From Beaufortia kweichowensis (lineage: Eukaryota; Chordata; Actinopteri; Cypriniformes; Gastromyzontidae), in NCBI GenBank assembly GCA_019155185.1, contig CM032817.1:3714974-3778973 (forward strand): a DNA stretch of 64,000 nt, written 5' to 3'. The first letter of the stretch is position 1. Every line of letters starts with the position of its first letter. Below are positions 1 to 13,800 of the stretch, in pieces. Below the pieces are notes generated by a model. The model had not been told where the DNA came from. It did no database searches and saw only the letters and a list, made by a program, of their open reading frames with translations. Both the position numbers and the translations under genes were made by a program.

Positions 1-579
1 AAATTCAAGGAACAAATCAACTTCACAGCTTTATGTGGTTCTGTCTAATAGGATGACACGTTTACATGTTACCCACAGTTTAAGATTACTCGAAATATCT
101 ACCAAAGTCCTAAGCAGGAAAACCATCAAATGAAATTACGACACAAGTACAATATTACCTTTGATTACCGGCGGTCATCAACTACTTGCTGATTTACAAT
201 TTTGCTTCTATCAGAATTCATCTAACAGTACAACTAAAGCATTGCAATGAATAGATATTTTTCTGGTTGGTGTGGATTAAATTAGACTATAAAAAAGTCA
301 TTTAAAAATAAACTGATGCATGGATTAATGCTTCTTTTTGATTGTCATAACAGGACAATGCTTCTAGCGAATGAGGTGGTCAGTCACGTAAAATGTGCAG
401 AAAAAAGTAATATAAAGAACGATAATCTTTTAAACCTCTGAGATAACAAATGAGAAAATAGAATTTTAAAACAATAATATACTTGCATGTTATGATTTGT
501 AGAGATCACGTATCTGTGTTTAACATTCGGCTTGTCCTTATATATATTATCCTTTTTTATATTTGTTATAATATCAACT
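1..579. other. downstream flank of lin7a
   Basis: AT-rich sequence with no exon, no long frame and no repeat that I recognise. Confidence 0.5.
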
Positions 580-1409
580 ATTTATAATATTTTTTATTTA
601 GATTTTAATGTCAGTAGTGACATCACAACACGCAAACTGCAAAATGTACCTGCCACAGAAGATGCCCAATGTACAAATACTTCCCATCTGTGCCACTGAT
701 GATCTGTGATGTCATAAGAACATTCTGTGAAAATGATTGTGTTTGTGGCCTGACTTATGTCACATGGTGCATAAGATGCAGTTTAATAATGATTTTAACG
801 TTCAAAAGAATCACCCCCCACCATTTAAGTGAACTTTATAGTCATAATTTTTACAATAAAATGTGACAAAACAAGTGTTATTGCTAAAGCTACTTCCTTT
901 ACCAATTACTCCTTGCTACAGTAGGGAATAAAATACCTCCAATCGATGACATCTGACATAAAAAGCGCCTTCTAGTTACAGAAACACAAGCACCAAAAGA
1001 ACCCGTCGAGAGGTTACTGCACAAAGCTGTGGCAACAAAAAGGAAACGGTAATGAAAACAGAAAGTCAAACGCTTCAGAAACACATGTCAAGTAAACACG
1101 TCATCACAAAACTACAAGAGGGACATTTGCAGAGGATCACAACTTGCAACTGAAATATGAACATTAACTTTAAAACTGTGAGCTTAGAGCTAGCCTTCCT
1201 CTGTGCCATCATGTACGTTTTTCCAAGCACCAATTTGGGACACAGATCATTTTTAACCTTTTAAGTTGTAGGTAGTACATTAAAAGAGGATAGTCTTCAC
1301 TGGAGAACAGTACGGGTCCTCCTCCGAGATCTCTTCTTGGACCTCCAAACATCACGCTTGTGAGCCAGTCTCACATAATGTCCTTTACTTTTTCTTCTTT
1401 TGAAACAGC
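580..1409 (-). other. lin7a: predicted lin7a 3'-UTR exon
   Basis: On the minus strand an excellent acceptor, a run of T then GACAG, ends at 1410. Transcribed sequence from 1409 down has no long frame, and a polyadenylation signal AATAAA (plus-strand tttatt) sits at 593-598. Together with the donor abutting the stop codon at 4586 this makes a plausible non-coding terminal exon. The lower limit is a guess, about 15 nt beyond the signal. This is inference from splice-site logic only. Confidence 0.5.
593..598 (-). terminator. candidate lin7a polyadenylation signal
   Basis: AATAAA on the minus strand, the clearest such hexamer I noticed downstream of the predicted UTR exon. Confidence 0.4.
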
Positions 1410-4400
1410 CTGTCAAAAAACAAAATGCCGAAAGCTGAGAGACGAGGTTAAAGCTGACGTTTTTTGTGTTTTATGGTTTGTTTATCTTGGGGACAATATT
1501 TTGCTTCATTAGGATTTGAAAGTCGCAATTTCTTGATTGACATTCTACAGTACACTTTACAAAAGTGATTTATAGTATGATTACACAACACAACAATAAT
1601 GTAGTAAAAACCTTTTCCTTGCCTTTTTCCTTCACATTTTCAAAAAGTTTCATGTAAACATACATTGTCAAAAGGTGACACCATAAATAGTTAAACACTC
1701 GTTTCTGAAAATGGTGACGTAATGCGGATGCGTGAGTATTATAACATTTCATTTTTTTCTAGGGATGTCCGGATCAGGTTTTTTTGCCCTCGAGTCCGAA
1801 AAGTCTAATATAAAAACAAATGGCACCTCAACTTAAAATACCCTGCAGGCATGTAAACAAATAAAAAAATAAAAGTGCCACAGTGTTTGCAAAACCAGTA
1901 ATGTGCTTTTAGGAACTGCAGTCCTAACTGTTACTGCGAGTGGACAGTGGAGTGGACGGCGCTCCAGACATATACAACACAACTGCGCTTCGGCAATGCG
2001 AGTTCAAACCCGGCTCTGGCATCCTTTCCTACAAAAAAATAATGAGGATATATACATATATATCCGAGTCCTGATCGGGAGGTAACGTCCGATTCCGATC
2101 GAGTCTGAAACCACGTGATCAGGCCCGATTTCCGATCACGTGATCGGGACATCCCTATTTTTTTCACTACAGACACATAGACTGAACACATACTGTAATA
2201 CGCAACGTGCATATCATCATTGATTTCACAGATTTTTAAATTTGAGACCAGTCTTCAAAATTTTGCTTTTTTACTCCCCCTAAACTCTCTGGGTCGTGTA
2301 AACGAATAACCAAAATACATTAAAAAAAAAATGGCGTGTATACAGCCCCTTACCTAATACTATTGTTATTTCTTGGCAAAGTAAAGATAATCATTTATTT
2401 GAGATGCCTGTTATTATTTTTGCAGCATGTTTTGTCATTGTTTCTCGAAGGTCTTTTGACCTGCTCGCCCTTCTTTGCAAGCTTGTAAAATGTAAATGAC
2501 TTTAGCTTGTTTTTTGCAATATTTTCTGTTGGACTGTGGTCTACATCGTCCTTAAATCTGTACCTGTGTGTGGTTTGGTTCTGGAAGAGCGCTGCTGGTC
2601 ACCGTGGCTTTGCTTTTATTCAGCACAGCGTTCTTGATAGGAGATGATCCAGGCTCGACTCTCTCCCCATGCATTATTTTGACTTTCAGACACAACTTCT
2701 CAAAAATACTATCCCAGCAGCTCACAATCACATACGATTTCACAGCCACGGATTTAGCCTCAAGCTATATGAAACTAAGGACTCCTAGTGCCCATCGGGT
2801 GATACTCGTACAGGTGTATATGATGGGTACATCTTTCTTAAAAGTGGGTAGTGCTTATAGCTTTATTTTTGCCTCGGCTGGTTTCTACTAAGAGGTTATA
2901 TGGTGTAGTGCTGCTTACAGCTTACATGCGGTGTGAGGAGGCAATGAGCCGAGAGATGGGCTGAGTATCATTAATACAAAGAGATGTGCTTTGCTCTGTC
3001 TGGGAAGTATTGTGACTAATATAATTCTCCTCTATTGCATTTGCAAAGAGGAAGGACGTCTCAAGGAAATGAGAGTTGTTATTTCTGAGCAATGATAATG
3101 GACTCAGAAAGGATTGAATGCAATCTCTTTTTCCTATAAAAATGGGGGCACTGCATGTAATAGATGCTAATAGATGAGGTTTATATAAGGTTACTTATAC
3201 GTCGTTCAGAGAATCACATAATACCATGTAAAAGTAAAACAGCAACACTTACCTATGTGTGTAATATATTGTAAAGCAATTCGTAAGGAATAGTTTGAAT
3301 ATTTTGTTTTAATGTTTTTATTTGTTTCTGTATTTAAAGTATACTTTAAATAACAAAAGGTAAGATTTATTGGGGTTGGCCATTTAAACACTACCGCTCG
3401 ACAAGTATAAGATGTGTATACTGCTTGCCAGGTCAAGTGTGTTTTCTATAATAGTATATAACTGCTCATTCGAACACAAAAGCACAAATGAACAGTCAGG
3501 ATATTATTCAAAACTTCTTATTTTCTGTGCCATGGAAGAATATGTAGATTTAACTTTAAAAAACATTAAAGTGAGTGAATGATGAAGAAATGTTTCAGGA
3601 GAATTATTCTTCAATGGTTTAAGAATACCTTTATAGTTCATTATTTAAGCTCACAGTGATGGTTTTCATTACTGGTTACAATACAGATGTAAAATAATAA
3701 GACCTTCAACACTATAATAAAAAGAATATTGATTTCTCATCTAAACTGTGCCTTGTGAGGATTAATCGTGATCTCCTAAGTGCGATCTTTCATCGACTGG
3801 CGTACTGCCTGAGACGTGAATCCCTATTATTCAGCTCGATTGTGATGTCATCAGCATCCCATGCCAACCGCTGCGATTTATTCATTATGACATGACAGAT
3901 AAGTATCAGACAAAACAGCAGCGTGTTCCACCGGTGACAAGCAGCATGCAGTACCAGACCATGCCCATAGTCCACGTGATGCTCCCTTTAGGGTTCTGTT
4001 AAGCGCCGTTCACACTATGATAAGACAACTATAACAGCATCTACAACAACAGACGATAACGATCATTTTTGTTAAATTTTTTGCTCACAAGATGCAGTGT
4101 AACAGTTGTGTTACAGATGTAGACGAACAGCTGTTGCTCTACATTTTGCTAAGAAATTAATGGAAAAACAGATGCCTTTGGGTACATGTTTTAAAGATAA
4201 AAGGAGATGACAGAAACAATTTAAAGACAATCAGTTTACATCAATTCAAGTAGAACTGTGTGTTTGTGACCAGAATGCAAAGCACATCATTTGCCAACTT
4301 GTACTTGTAATATATTATAAGTATTATATCCTGCCCTAAAATACAATTTAGACAGTAAAAATCTAGTCCGGTCCCACATTGCAGACTCTTATAGTTAAGA

Positions 4401-4585
4401 ATTATTAGGAAATATCGAAATATCTCTAAAAATGTTCCTAACAATATTGTTCCTTGTATCTTTATAGTTATAGTTGTGGCTAAATTTCCTCAATTTATAA
4501 TAAGTATTAAACTTTATAGTAATCGTTATCACCGTTGCTCATAGTGTGAACGGCTCTTTGGCCTTAAAGCAATGAAAAGCCTCAC
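1410..4585 (-). other. lin7a: lin7a terminal (3'-UTR) intron
   Basis: The predicted intron between the stop-bearing exon and the UTR exon. It carries the 398-bp hAT-type element at 1760-2157. I see nothing else gene-like; the 107-codon plus frame at 2568-2891 has no recognisable protein features. Confidence 0.45.
1760..2157. mobile_element. non-autonomous hAT-type transposon, 398 bp
   Basis: Terminal inverted repeats TAGGGATGTCC and GGACATCCCTA are perfect for 11 bp. The similarity continues inward with GATCA. The element is flanked on both sides by the same 8 bp, tttttttc (1752-1759 and 2158-2165). An 8-bp duplication and a TAGGG-type terminus are typical of the hAT superfamily. There is no transposase frame, so the element is a MITE-like passenger. 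The T-rich target weakens the duplication slightly, but the c at the end matches on both sides. Confidence 0.85.
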
Positions 4586-4801
4586 CTACGACGTGTGGTT
4601 CTGTTGGGCGGACAGGTTCTGTTGCTGTTGTTGCTGCATTAGGAGCTGCTGCTGTTGGCGTCTACGGGCGGTACGGAGCTTCTCGAATCGGGCCTCCATC
4701 TCCTCCAGGACTTTAGGTGTGTAGCGTACCACCAGTTTGACGCTATCCCTAGCCGCTTTCAGCAGCTCCACCGCTTTCTCGTGGTGTTCACCCTCCACAC
4801 T
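4586..4801 (-). CDS. lin7a: lin7a coding exon 5 (PDZ end, Gln-rich tail, stop)
   Basis: 216 nt. It starts SVEGEHHEKAVELL after acceptor CCTCAG, completes the PDZ domain, then encodes EARFEKLRTARRR, a glutamine-rich stretch and the end NHTS. The TAG stop is followed at once by GTGAGG, a consensus donor, so the 3' UTR is probably spliced to a further exon. The Gln run is interrupted (QQQQLLM then six Q). Confidence 0.96.
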   Translation of the reverse strand, partial: SVEGEHHEKAVELLKAARDSVKLVVRYTPKVLEEMEARFEKLRTARRRQQQQLLMQQQQQQNLSAQQNHTS

Positions 4802-7800
4802 CTGAGGAAAACGAATGCAGGACAATTGAACTAGTTAAACCGAATGAGGAATTTAACTAGTTAAACCGACATGATCATAGCTGGCTACCTAAAAACCTAC
4901 ATATCTCCTTAAATAAGATAAATGTAACTCTGTCGCCCCCTTGAGTTTTAATATTTGTTACCGTAAACACAAAATGTTTAACACACTTGCAATTCAGATC
5001 TGTGCATGCAATTATTTTTATGTTTCAAACCCAAGTTTCCCATTGACAAAAATGATCATATCAGGTTTTTCATAACCCACTGTCACTTTCTGATGTGATC
5101 AGCTTCACAGATTTTAGTTCTGTGCTGTTAGTTGTTTTTTAACGCTCCTGCAACTTGATTAATTTTTCTAACTCAAAGCTGCATTGTATTCTAGGATGAT
5201 AAACCACCAATTTAATTTTCACATATAATCCTATTAATATTCAGATGTAATATGCAGCCATAACATGTTTGTTGTATCGAGACAATGCTCTGTGAAAAAT
5301 GCTTTCCTATTACAATCTTTGAGGCAAATGAAATCAAATGAATCCTTTCTGAAAACGTTTTAATCATAAAAGCAGTGACCATTAGTTTCTATAAATTAAC
5401 AAACCATACAAATTAGGCCTTCAAATGATCAAATGATTCAAATGAAAACATTGTCATTTAACAAAAAAAGCAAAAACAAACATAATCTTTAAAAGATTTC
5501 ACTGTAGATTTAAAGAAACTTTTGCCTGGCTATGCTGTGACACATGTTAAACTATTATGGTGAATTATGAACAGAAAAATGCCATTTACATTTGTCCTTT
5601 ACAGATTAAAATACAATATCTCTCCCAAGGTTAAATCTAATTGATCTAATATTAGCATTTTAAAATGTCAAGATATGCTTAAGGAGCAAAAATAATAATT
5701 TTAAATTGCAGTGGAAATTTTCATTTATTAGCCTATTACAAGGTGATAGGATCAACATTGCTGGAAATGTTTATTTAGATTAATGTAAAAAACTTCAGAC
5801 TGAACTGTGTAGATTAAAATGCCAATATGAGGAGGCGTGTAAATGTCAGAAAAATTTGTTCTACATAACATGTTTTTCAAGGTAAAACAAAAAATTACTT
5901 CGCCCAGTATGTAAGCAATTTAATGCAGTTAATTTTCACTTGATATATGTCATAATACATTGCATAAAATATTAAACTCATTAATTAAGGAATCAGTTTA
6001 TTTTTAGCACAGTTTAGTGAACATATGGATGAATATAAATAATTTCCACATTTTAGTTTAAGGAGCTGTTGACATTTTATGTATCTCTAATGTAAATGAA
6101 TCGAACAAAACAAATCATACCACTCCGTTGACAGACAGCAGCTGGTCTCCTCTCTTCAGTCCGCCGTGTCTCTCAGCCAGGCCCCCGGGGATGATGCGAG
6201 AGATGTAGATTGGAGAGTTCTGCTCTTTACCACCCATGACGTTAAAGCCCAGTCCCTCGTCCGTCTTGGGCAGCTCCACCACACGCGGGTGAGAATGACC
6301 CTCGCTGGCCGCAAACGCTGCCACTGTGGCCTTCATGGCAGGAAATGAAGCGTTAGTGACCATCATCATAAGTGAGAAAAAGCATCTTTCCTGTCTAGTG
6401 TGCATCCCTTTTGGCAAAAAACATCATACTTTAACATTTAGATAAGCGATACACTTCGAGTGCACTTGGCGGGTGGATGATAAATCCCAGAGCGGCCTAC
6501 TAAAGCTGTATTGCTGCAGGGATCCCAAAGGGTGACTGGCACTTTAAGATCCATCCTCCATCCAATTTCTGTGCTATCGATTGAAAACCCTCCCAACGGC
6601 ATGCAGACGTGAGCCGTTCGCATCGTGTTAATTGGCCTGATCCTGGTGTTATGCATTCTACGTGCTTTTCAAAGTGACCAAACTAGATGCTTTGAGGGAA
6701 TCCAGGGCTTTTGTAATTTACGTTCCGTATTAAAACTTTAATTCTAATGTTAATTTCACTCATCTGGTGAGACTTGTTCATGGAGCACACTAATTAAACT
6801 AGGTACCGGGGAATCAATGGATCTGAAGTGTATTACCATAATGACACTCAAATTGAGAAGACTTTAAGGTTAATCGTTTGTTCTAATTGTTAATGATCTT
6901 TGACACATTGAAAACAAAGTATAAATTGCAGCAAGTCGGTCTTAAAAAAATGTCTTATAATGCTGTATCAGTGACAAGGGCGTTGATTTATTAACATTCT
7001 GAACACGTACACCGTACATGAATTACCATCCAATCAAGAGATCACACAAAGGAAAGTCATCTACATGATAAAAGTGTATTATAATAACAGCGATGACGGA
7101 ACATAAGCCTGGTAATTAAAAAATTGCATAATATTTAAATGGCTATTTATATCATAATATAACCTTTTATTATTTCACTTTTTTCTATGGTCGCCTTACA
7201 AAGTTTTTATTGTACATTATCTTTTCAGAAATAATGACAGCTCTCCCATAAATTCACATTCTGTCATTGTATACTCATTCTTGTGTTGCTCGAAACCTGT
7301 ATGCTGTAATTCTGTCTTAAAACAGGTCATTATCTACTGCTGTTAAATGCTAAAAAAGGGAAAATTTTAATTTATAATTGCAGAATTATTCTTCAGGTGA
7401 ACTTTTCATTTGTTGTCGTTCAGCTCGTTGCTCATTAGTCTAACCAATATATAAATTAAACATGTCATGATTCAGAGAATGCCCTTAATACAGCAAGCAT
7501 CTGATGTTTTTACTCAACTTGCATGGTTAATAGTCTATTATGCTGTACACAAGACTAATTGAGTTTAAGAACACAGTTACTTCAACACCCAGAAGAACAG
7601 CCTTTGAGCTATTCAATGATGCTATTACAGGGTACCACTCAGCATCCTCTGTAGCATCTATAGTGCTTTGAGCTTTTTTCTCTGCCCATTTACGTCTTTG
7701 CCTTTTGTTTCGGCTTTCCTCGCGCCTTGCTGGCTTGCGCACTCATGCAGAGAGAGATGGTGGGGTTGGGCTTCCTTGATGGCAGAGTGGCCTTTATGTG

Positions 7801-10800
7801 GCAGGTCACGTGTTTGGTCGATCGGCATTCATCTCTCTCTCAAAAAAGTGCAGTATGGTGGTTTGCCTGAAATTCTTCAGCTAAAGATACAGCGAGCCAC
7901 TACCAGACAGTAAAGTGTCTGTCGCAAGAGCACACTTTTCACACGTCGTATGAATTTGATTAAATGCTGTGCAGTCATAGTGTCTGGGGAACTAGGTATG
8001 CGCATGCAGGTTTGGCTAATTGCTCAACATGTTAACCATGTTACAATGATTTTTTGCTTAAAAATGCTTTTTGCAATTCTATAAAAAGATAAATTTGCAT
8101 TTCTCAGTTTGCATAAGACAGAGAAGCAGTTTATTTACTTATACTCCAGACCTTGTAACAATACAAAATGAGGTTAAAAAAAACAGAAAAGTTAACACTT
8201 TAAGTAACAGTTCTCCCATAAATTCGACATTCTGTCATTGTATACTCATCCTTGTGTTGCTCGAAACCTGTATGCTATATGCTTTAATTCTGTCTTAAGA
8301 CAGCATGTCAGAATCTACTGCTATTAAATGCAAAAAATTTGGAAAAATTAAATTAATAACTGCAGAATTATTCTTTGGGTTTATTTGTTGTCATTCAGCT
8401 CATTGCTCAATAGTCTAAACAATACACAAATTAAACATGTTGTGCAGAAACACAGATTTTTATGACATGGAAAGAATAAAGTCAGACCTACCTTAGCCGT
8501 GGCACGTGCTTGATACTCCGGACAGCCATTCACCGTTATCGTTTCATGCATATATTGATAAACCTATAAATTGTAGAGAGAAAAAAGATTCAGTTAACAG
8601 TAATAAACAGTTCTTGTGCATTAAAGACCAAGAAGATGTGGATGTCACACTTCGCTTTAACTTGTTCAAGGAAACATATGGGGATAAAAATCTCAGTGGT
8701 GTAATGACCTTTCTAATTCAGAACAGCTAAATCCCTCTCTCCTTTCAAAATCTGTAAGTGCACTTTCTCCTAAAAACAACTTTTTTGCATCTTTGTACCT
8801 GACGCTTTGTTTAATGCCATTTCTCACGTTGCTGTCTTTAGATAAATTGATTTTGGTGTAGCATTTCACATTTGTAATTTTCACTTTGGATGAAATAATT
8901 TGCTAAATGAATAAATGCAAATGAAATATTCCTCATCAGGAGTGCTGCAGCAGTAGGCGTCACAAATTAAACTTAGACAGGTGCTCAATGTAGAAAATGT
9001 CATGGATTACAACTAAATTACAGTGATTAAATGCAATATTGTAATCAGTAAGCCTGTGTTTTTTGTACTAGACAGAAAAAATATAGGAAATGAAAAATGC
9101 TGGGTTGTTTTAAATAATGGCTAGGCAAATTTTGGACAAACCCAACCTAGAAAATGTCCATATCGGACTCAACCGTGGGTTTAAAAACCAGCATTTTCAG
9201 CACATTTTTCAGTAGGATAATGAAAATCAACAGTTGCCTTTGTCCATATTTTACTCAATTATGTGCCTATGATATTTACTCAAAGATTAAGGCCCAAAAC
9301 TAGTATGCAGCCATTATAGTATCATGCATTGTGTTTAAATCATCTCCACTTCTGCATCCTGCTTTAATTACTAACTTCAAAGATTTGTTTCTGAAGAACC
9401 CCACATGAATTATCTTTTATCACCAGTTCTATTTACACAAACAGGTGCTCGTACAGAAGCCACATCTACATTCACGTCACCCAGAGATGTAACTATCAGC
9501 ATCAAGTCCTTTGTGGGTTTGGAGAACCTATGTTTATCTCATTAACCAGCGCTTCTGAAACACAGCTGGTGCTACAGGACGCTCCAGTGCTCTCTCTGTC
9601 TCTTGCACATTTCCCTGTGATCTATCAAGCACCCTGGGCCAATCTTCAGCTCTTTTCCTGTCTTCCTACCGAGACAGAAGCGTGATAAAACACCTTTAAA
9701 ATGCCTCTTTCTATGCACGGTGCCGTGCCGGCTTTAAACCACTCAATATAAACCTGCTTCTCAACAAGCAGGTGCTCTCAGGTGGCTTTTTGAAGCAGAT
9801 TGACAAGAAGTGAAAGAGTCCGCTTAGTGTCTCTGATTTAAAAAAGAGAGTTTGGTGCTAAAGAATGGTGAGATGCAAGTGAAATATGCTTTATTATGAG
9901 AGCTGTGCTGGAGAGCTTCTTCTACAAATTGTTAGTTTATTTACTGCAGTTGTTATTTTCTGTCTGACTTGTCATGTTTTTAAAAATACAGCATGTTTCG
10001 AGTCCCATGAGGCATTGCAACAGCTGCAACAAAGTCTTGCTTTTTTAAAGGAACGGTTCACCTAAATATTTTTTTACTCATCCTCATGTTATTTGATTTC
10101 ATGTTATTTGTGCAATACAAAATATGGTATTATGTAGAATGTTCAAGTTGCTTTTGAGCCATTTTGTTTGTTTGACTGAAACAAAAAAGCACAAAAACAA
10201 CTTTTTTCTGGTCATTGTGGGCTTAAAATGGGTACATCGAGAAGCACAGCACATTATCTCTTTCATAGATATAGCCATACAAGTTTGAAATGGCAGAAAT
10301 ATATGAATAAAGTGTATATAGTGTCTTGCTTAATAGATTTCTGTTGTGAAAGAGTCGCAGAATAAACCCACACAAAGTGATCAAGACACCAGCGCAAAGC
10401 GAATACAGTTCATAGTTGGTGCACTTTACTTTTTAGCTCCTTTGTATGCTTTGTTTAATGCGTTTAATCAAGAAACAGCAAACGATTTTCCTTTATCAGC
10501 CAGAAAGACTGAACTTAAACAGATTTGTGAAGGATCAATGTGGCCAGACAAAACAAATCAATAGAATTAAGACCTAAGTTAGTCTTTCAAGAGCTATACC
10601 TGCATGTGTGTGCCTGCAGATGAGGAATTCTGTGTCTTGTAATAGCGACTCGGAAAGCATGAATATCAAGAAAGGTCAAGCTTTTCCAGTATGTCATTTT
10701 ATAATGCTGTTACAAAAACAGCTCGTGGTTAAAGTGCAAATTAGATTTATGTTGTGGCTTTAAACTACCTAATAAACAAAGTTCTAAAACTGCTTAAAAG

Positions 10801-13800
10801 GTTTTTTGGGGGAATGATTTTCTGGTTAGATTTGCCTATCTAGGGGCAAAAGTTGTATCTAAGAGTCTGAAATAAATGACAAAAGTGATATAAATGTACT
10901 TACACAAGGCTCACAATCATGGGAAACAGTGTATCACATGCTTTAGTGTTGATTTTTGTGTACAGTGAATGGAAATAAGATTGTTATGACAGCTGCCTTG
11001 ACTCAGTAGTAGGTCAGCGTTTTTCTCTTACGTTTTTTTCTCTTAAGCTTAGAGTTTTTTGTTTTAGAATCTCTTTCTTTCTATTTAAATCACAAATAAA
11101 TCTTTACTGAATTGTTGAAAATTGTAATCCCCAGAGCGGGCTAACTTACTGTAGGCAACATATTTACATCTAAAAAAACTAAAAGCTAAGAAAAATAAAC
11201 ATAAAAAAATATTTGAGCAAAAATGATGATTATGATTAACCCCAAAAGGGTGGAGTCACTATTTGTGGGTGGGAACGCATCTCATGATTCGATGGCCAGA
11301 GAGCGATTAATTTTTATGAATTATTAAAACCTATTATTAGAGATTGTGCGGGTCTGGATTTTAATTTTCTTTAATGAATTGATCTTCCTGATATTACATA
11401 CATTAATTTTTTTAAATAAAAAAAAAAATTTAATACATTTTTATGTTTATTGATATGATAATTTGTCAACCATTTATTCTTGAGTTTTAGACCTTTCCAT
11501 CAACATATTGTTTGTCATGATTAGATTAGAATTCAACTATGAAATATTGAATAGTGAAATAACCCAAGTGTTCCACCTGTGAAACGGTGACAGTTAATGT
11601 ATGATATGAACAAACAGTGCTCTTGAACGGTTGTTTAAACACCGGCTTGGACCCGGAAACAGTATTAATTATTTCACGACTTATTTCACGGCTAGCCATA
11701 TAGCCGCTGTACTGTTGCTCTTCATCTCAACGTCTATTTGTGATCCCAAATTGGAAAAACAGCCTTGGGAACCATTTTCGGTCACTTTTATTGGAAAACA
11801 ATTCATTTGTGGTTTTCAGTTGAATTACTAATGCAGTCAGAAAGGCTATCGGAGACCTTTTTAAATAATCTTTAGCTTCGCCTTGGTGGTCACGATAGTG
11901 CCTTGCTTTCAGTAATACACTTCTTTCTCTCCTTCTCCATCTCTCTCCTTCAATCCTGTCTAAGCTCAGCTCATGTCCCGAGGGAGCTCTCGCTTTCCTC
12001 TCAGCTCACCAAGGGTTTGGTCGGCTTTTATTAACCTGCATGTGTGAGAACTACACACACACACACACACAGGTGTATTGCACCTGATTCCTCTTTTCGC
12101 TGCCAAACAGTGGAAAAATCCACCCACAGGCCACAAAGATGTGCTTCCTGTTACCATGGAGCTCTATGAGAGATGGAGAAGAGTAAAGATGGAGAGAACC
12201 TTATGCTTCCATTTAAAACACTTTTTTATGAGCAGGAAACAAAATGTTTTTAGAAAATCTTTTGCAGGTAATAGTTTATCTGGCACTTCTGTGGCACTAA
12301 TACAAACAGGAGACAAAACAGGGCCTGTGAGCCTTTTTTCTAATAACAGTTTATCTGACACTTCTTTGGCACATTTATGAATGAGGTACAAAATAGGGCC
12401 AGAATAATCCCACTCCATTTTTATCTGCACATTTACGAATGGGGTACCAGAAAGTAGGACCAGAAGGTTTTTTCTTTATATAATACTATAAAAACTTCGC
12501 AAATAGGGTACACAATAGTGCCTGAATATCGATCTTTTTTCAACATCATTTCTCTAACATATCTAATAGTTTTCACAATAGTTCTCATGAGAGACAAAAG
12601 TGTGCCGTATTTGTAGAGAATGCCCTCTATTTCTCCACAGCCTCGACGGTGCCGACAGCAATGAAGTTGGATTGGCTGTAACGTTTCTCATTTGCAAATT
12701 CATCCAAACAAAAGTGGCGCCGAGAGTATTCCTTACACTTACAAATTTACAATTCATCGAGTCTGACATCTCTGACCCCGTAGGCATTGATTGACTGAGC
12801 CCTCAGTTGATAATGGCCCTGTTGTTGTATCCCTCTGTGATTTGCCTTTAGATTCGTGAACATGTTTGCAGTGGTAATGGTGTCTGACAGTATCCACATT
12901 TCAGTCCGTCAGAGGCATCATCACCATTGCAAACAACATAAAAAAGACATTCCATCTGAATTTTCATTTCAATAACACATTACGGTACTTTAAAATGATC
13001 GCATAGGCCTATTACTGGATGAGGAGAAAAAAAGCCCATTTTCTCTGTTGAACATACAGTATCAGTAATATAGGACTGACTGATATCTTGAATAGATAAA
13101 TACACATTCTGTTTGTATTCATGGATGAATACAGATGTTTAAACATGACGCACTTCACAAGAGATTTCAAGATATGCAAGAATGATCAACCTGCAATTTT
13201 CGCTTTTGGCATCTGAAAGCTAGAATTTTTGTGTGTTTTTCACACAAAGGTGTTGTAAATGACTTATTTTACAGAAATATTTGACAGCCTGTTCTATGGA
13301 AAGGATGATTCTTTGATATACCGAAGAAAGAAAGTCAGTGAGGGTGAGTGACTGATGACAGAATTTTCATATCTGGTTGAACTATCGCTTTAATATTTGA
13401 GCATTTTAAGAGGAATGTGACAAACGTATTGGCCTGTAAAATGATTTTGAGAGTGTATCTTTTAATTTCAGAATCAGTCTGTTAAATATCTAAAGCCATC
13501 CTCATTTGGCAATCTCTTTTCTGTTACATGGCTAAGTGAGCTTGATTCCACATCTGAATGGATTAAAATGATAGTTTTGGCAAAAAGTACAGCTCACTGA
13601 TATTTCTTCAGGTGATCCGTGTCTGCAGCGTCTAAGTTTTCTGTTCTTTGTTTCTTTTTGAGTAAGTACGACACAGTTTGTCATGCTGACATTGTTCCTG
13701 CCACTGTTGGTGCTGTAAATTAAATGGACGTTGTTAAGTGCGGGTGTCCTCACACACCCTTGTTAGAGGAACGCGAGAGACAGATTGCGCCATATGATAT

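Larger units (their letters stand above)
6331..8491 (-). other. lin7a: lin7a intron 3
   Basis: Contains the two copies of a roughly 230-bp direct duplication (7237-7465 and 8207-8440). It also has a less AT-rich stretch at about 6440-6660 that could be a regulatory element; nothing there proves it. Confidence 0.7.
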
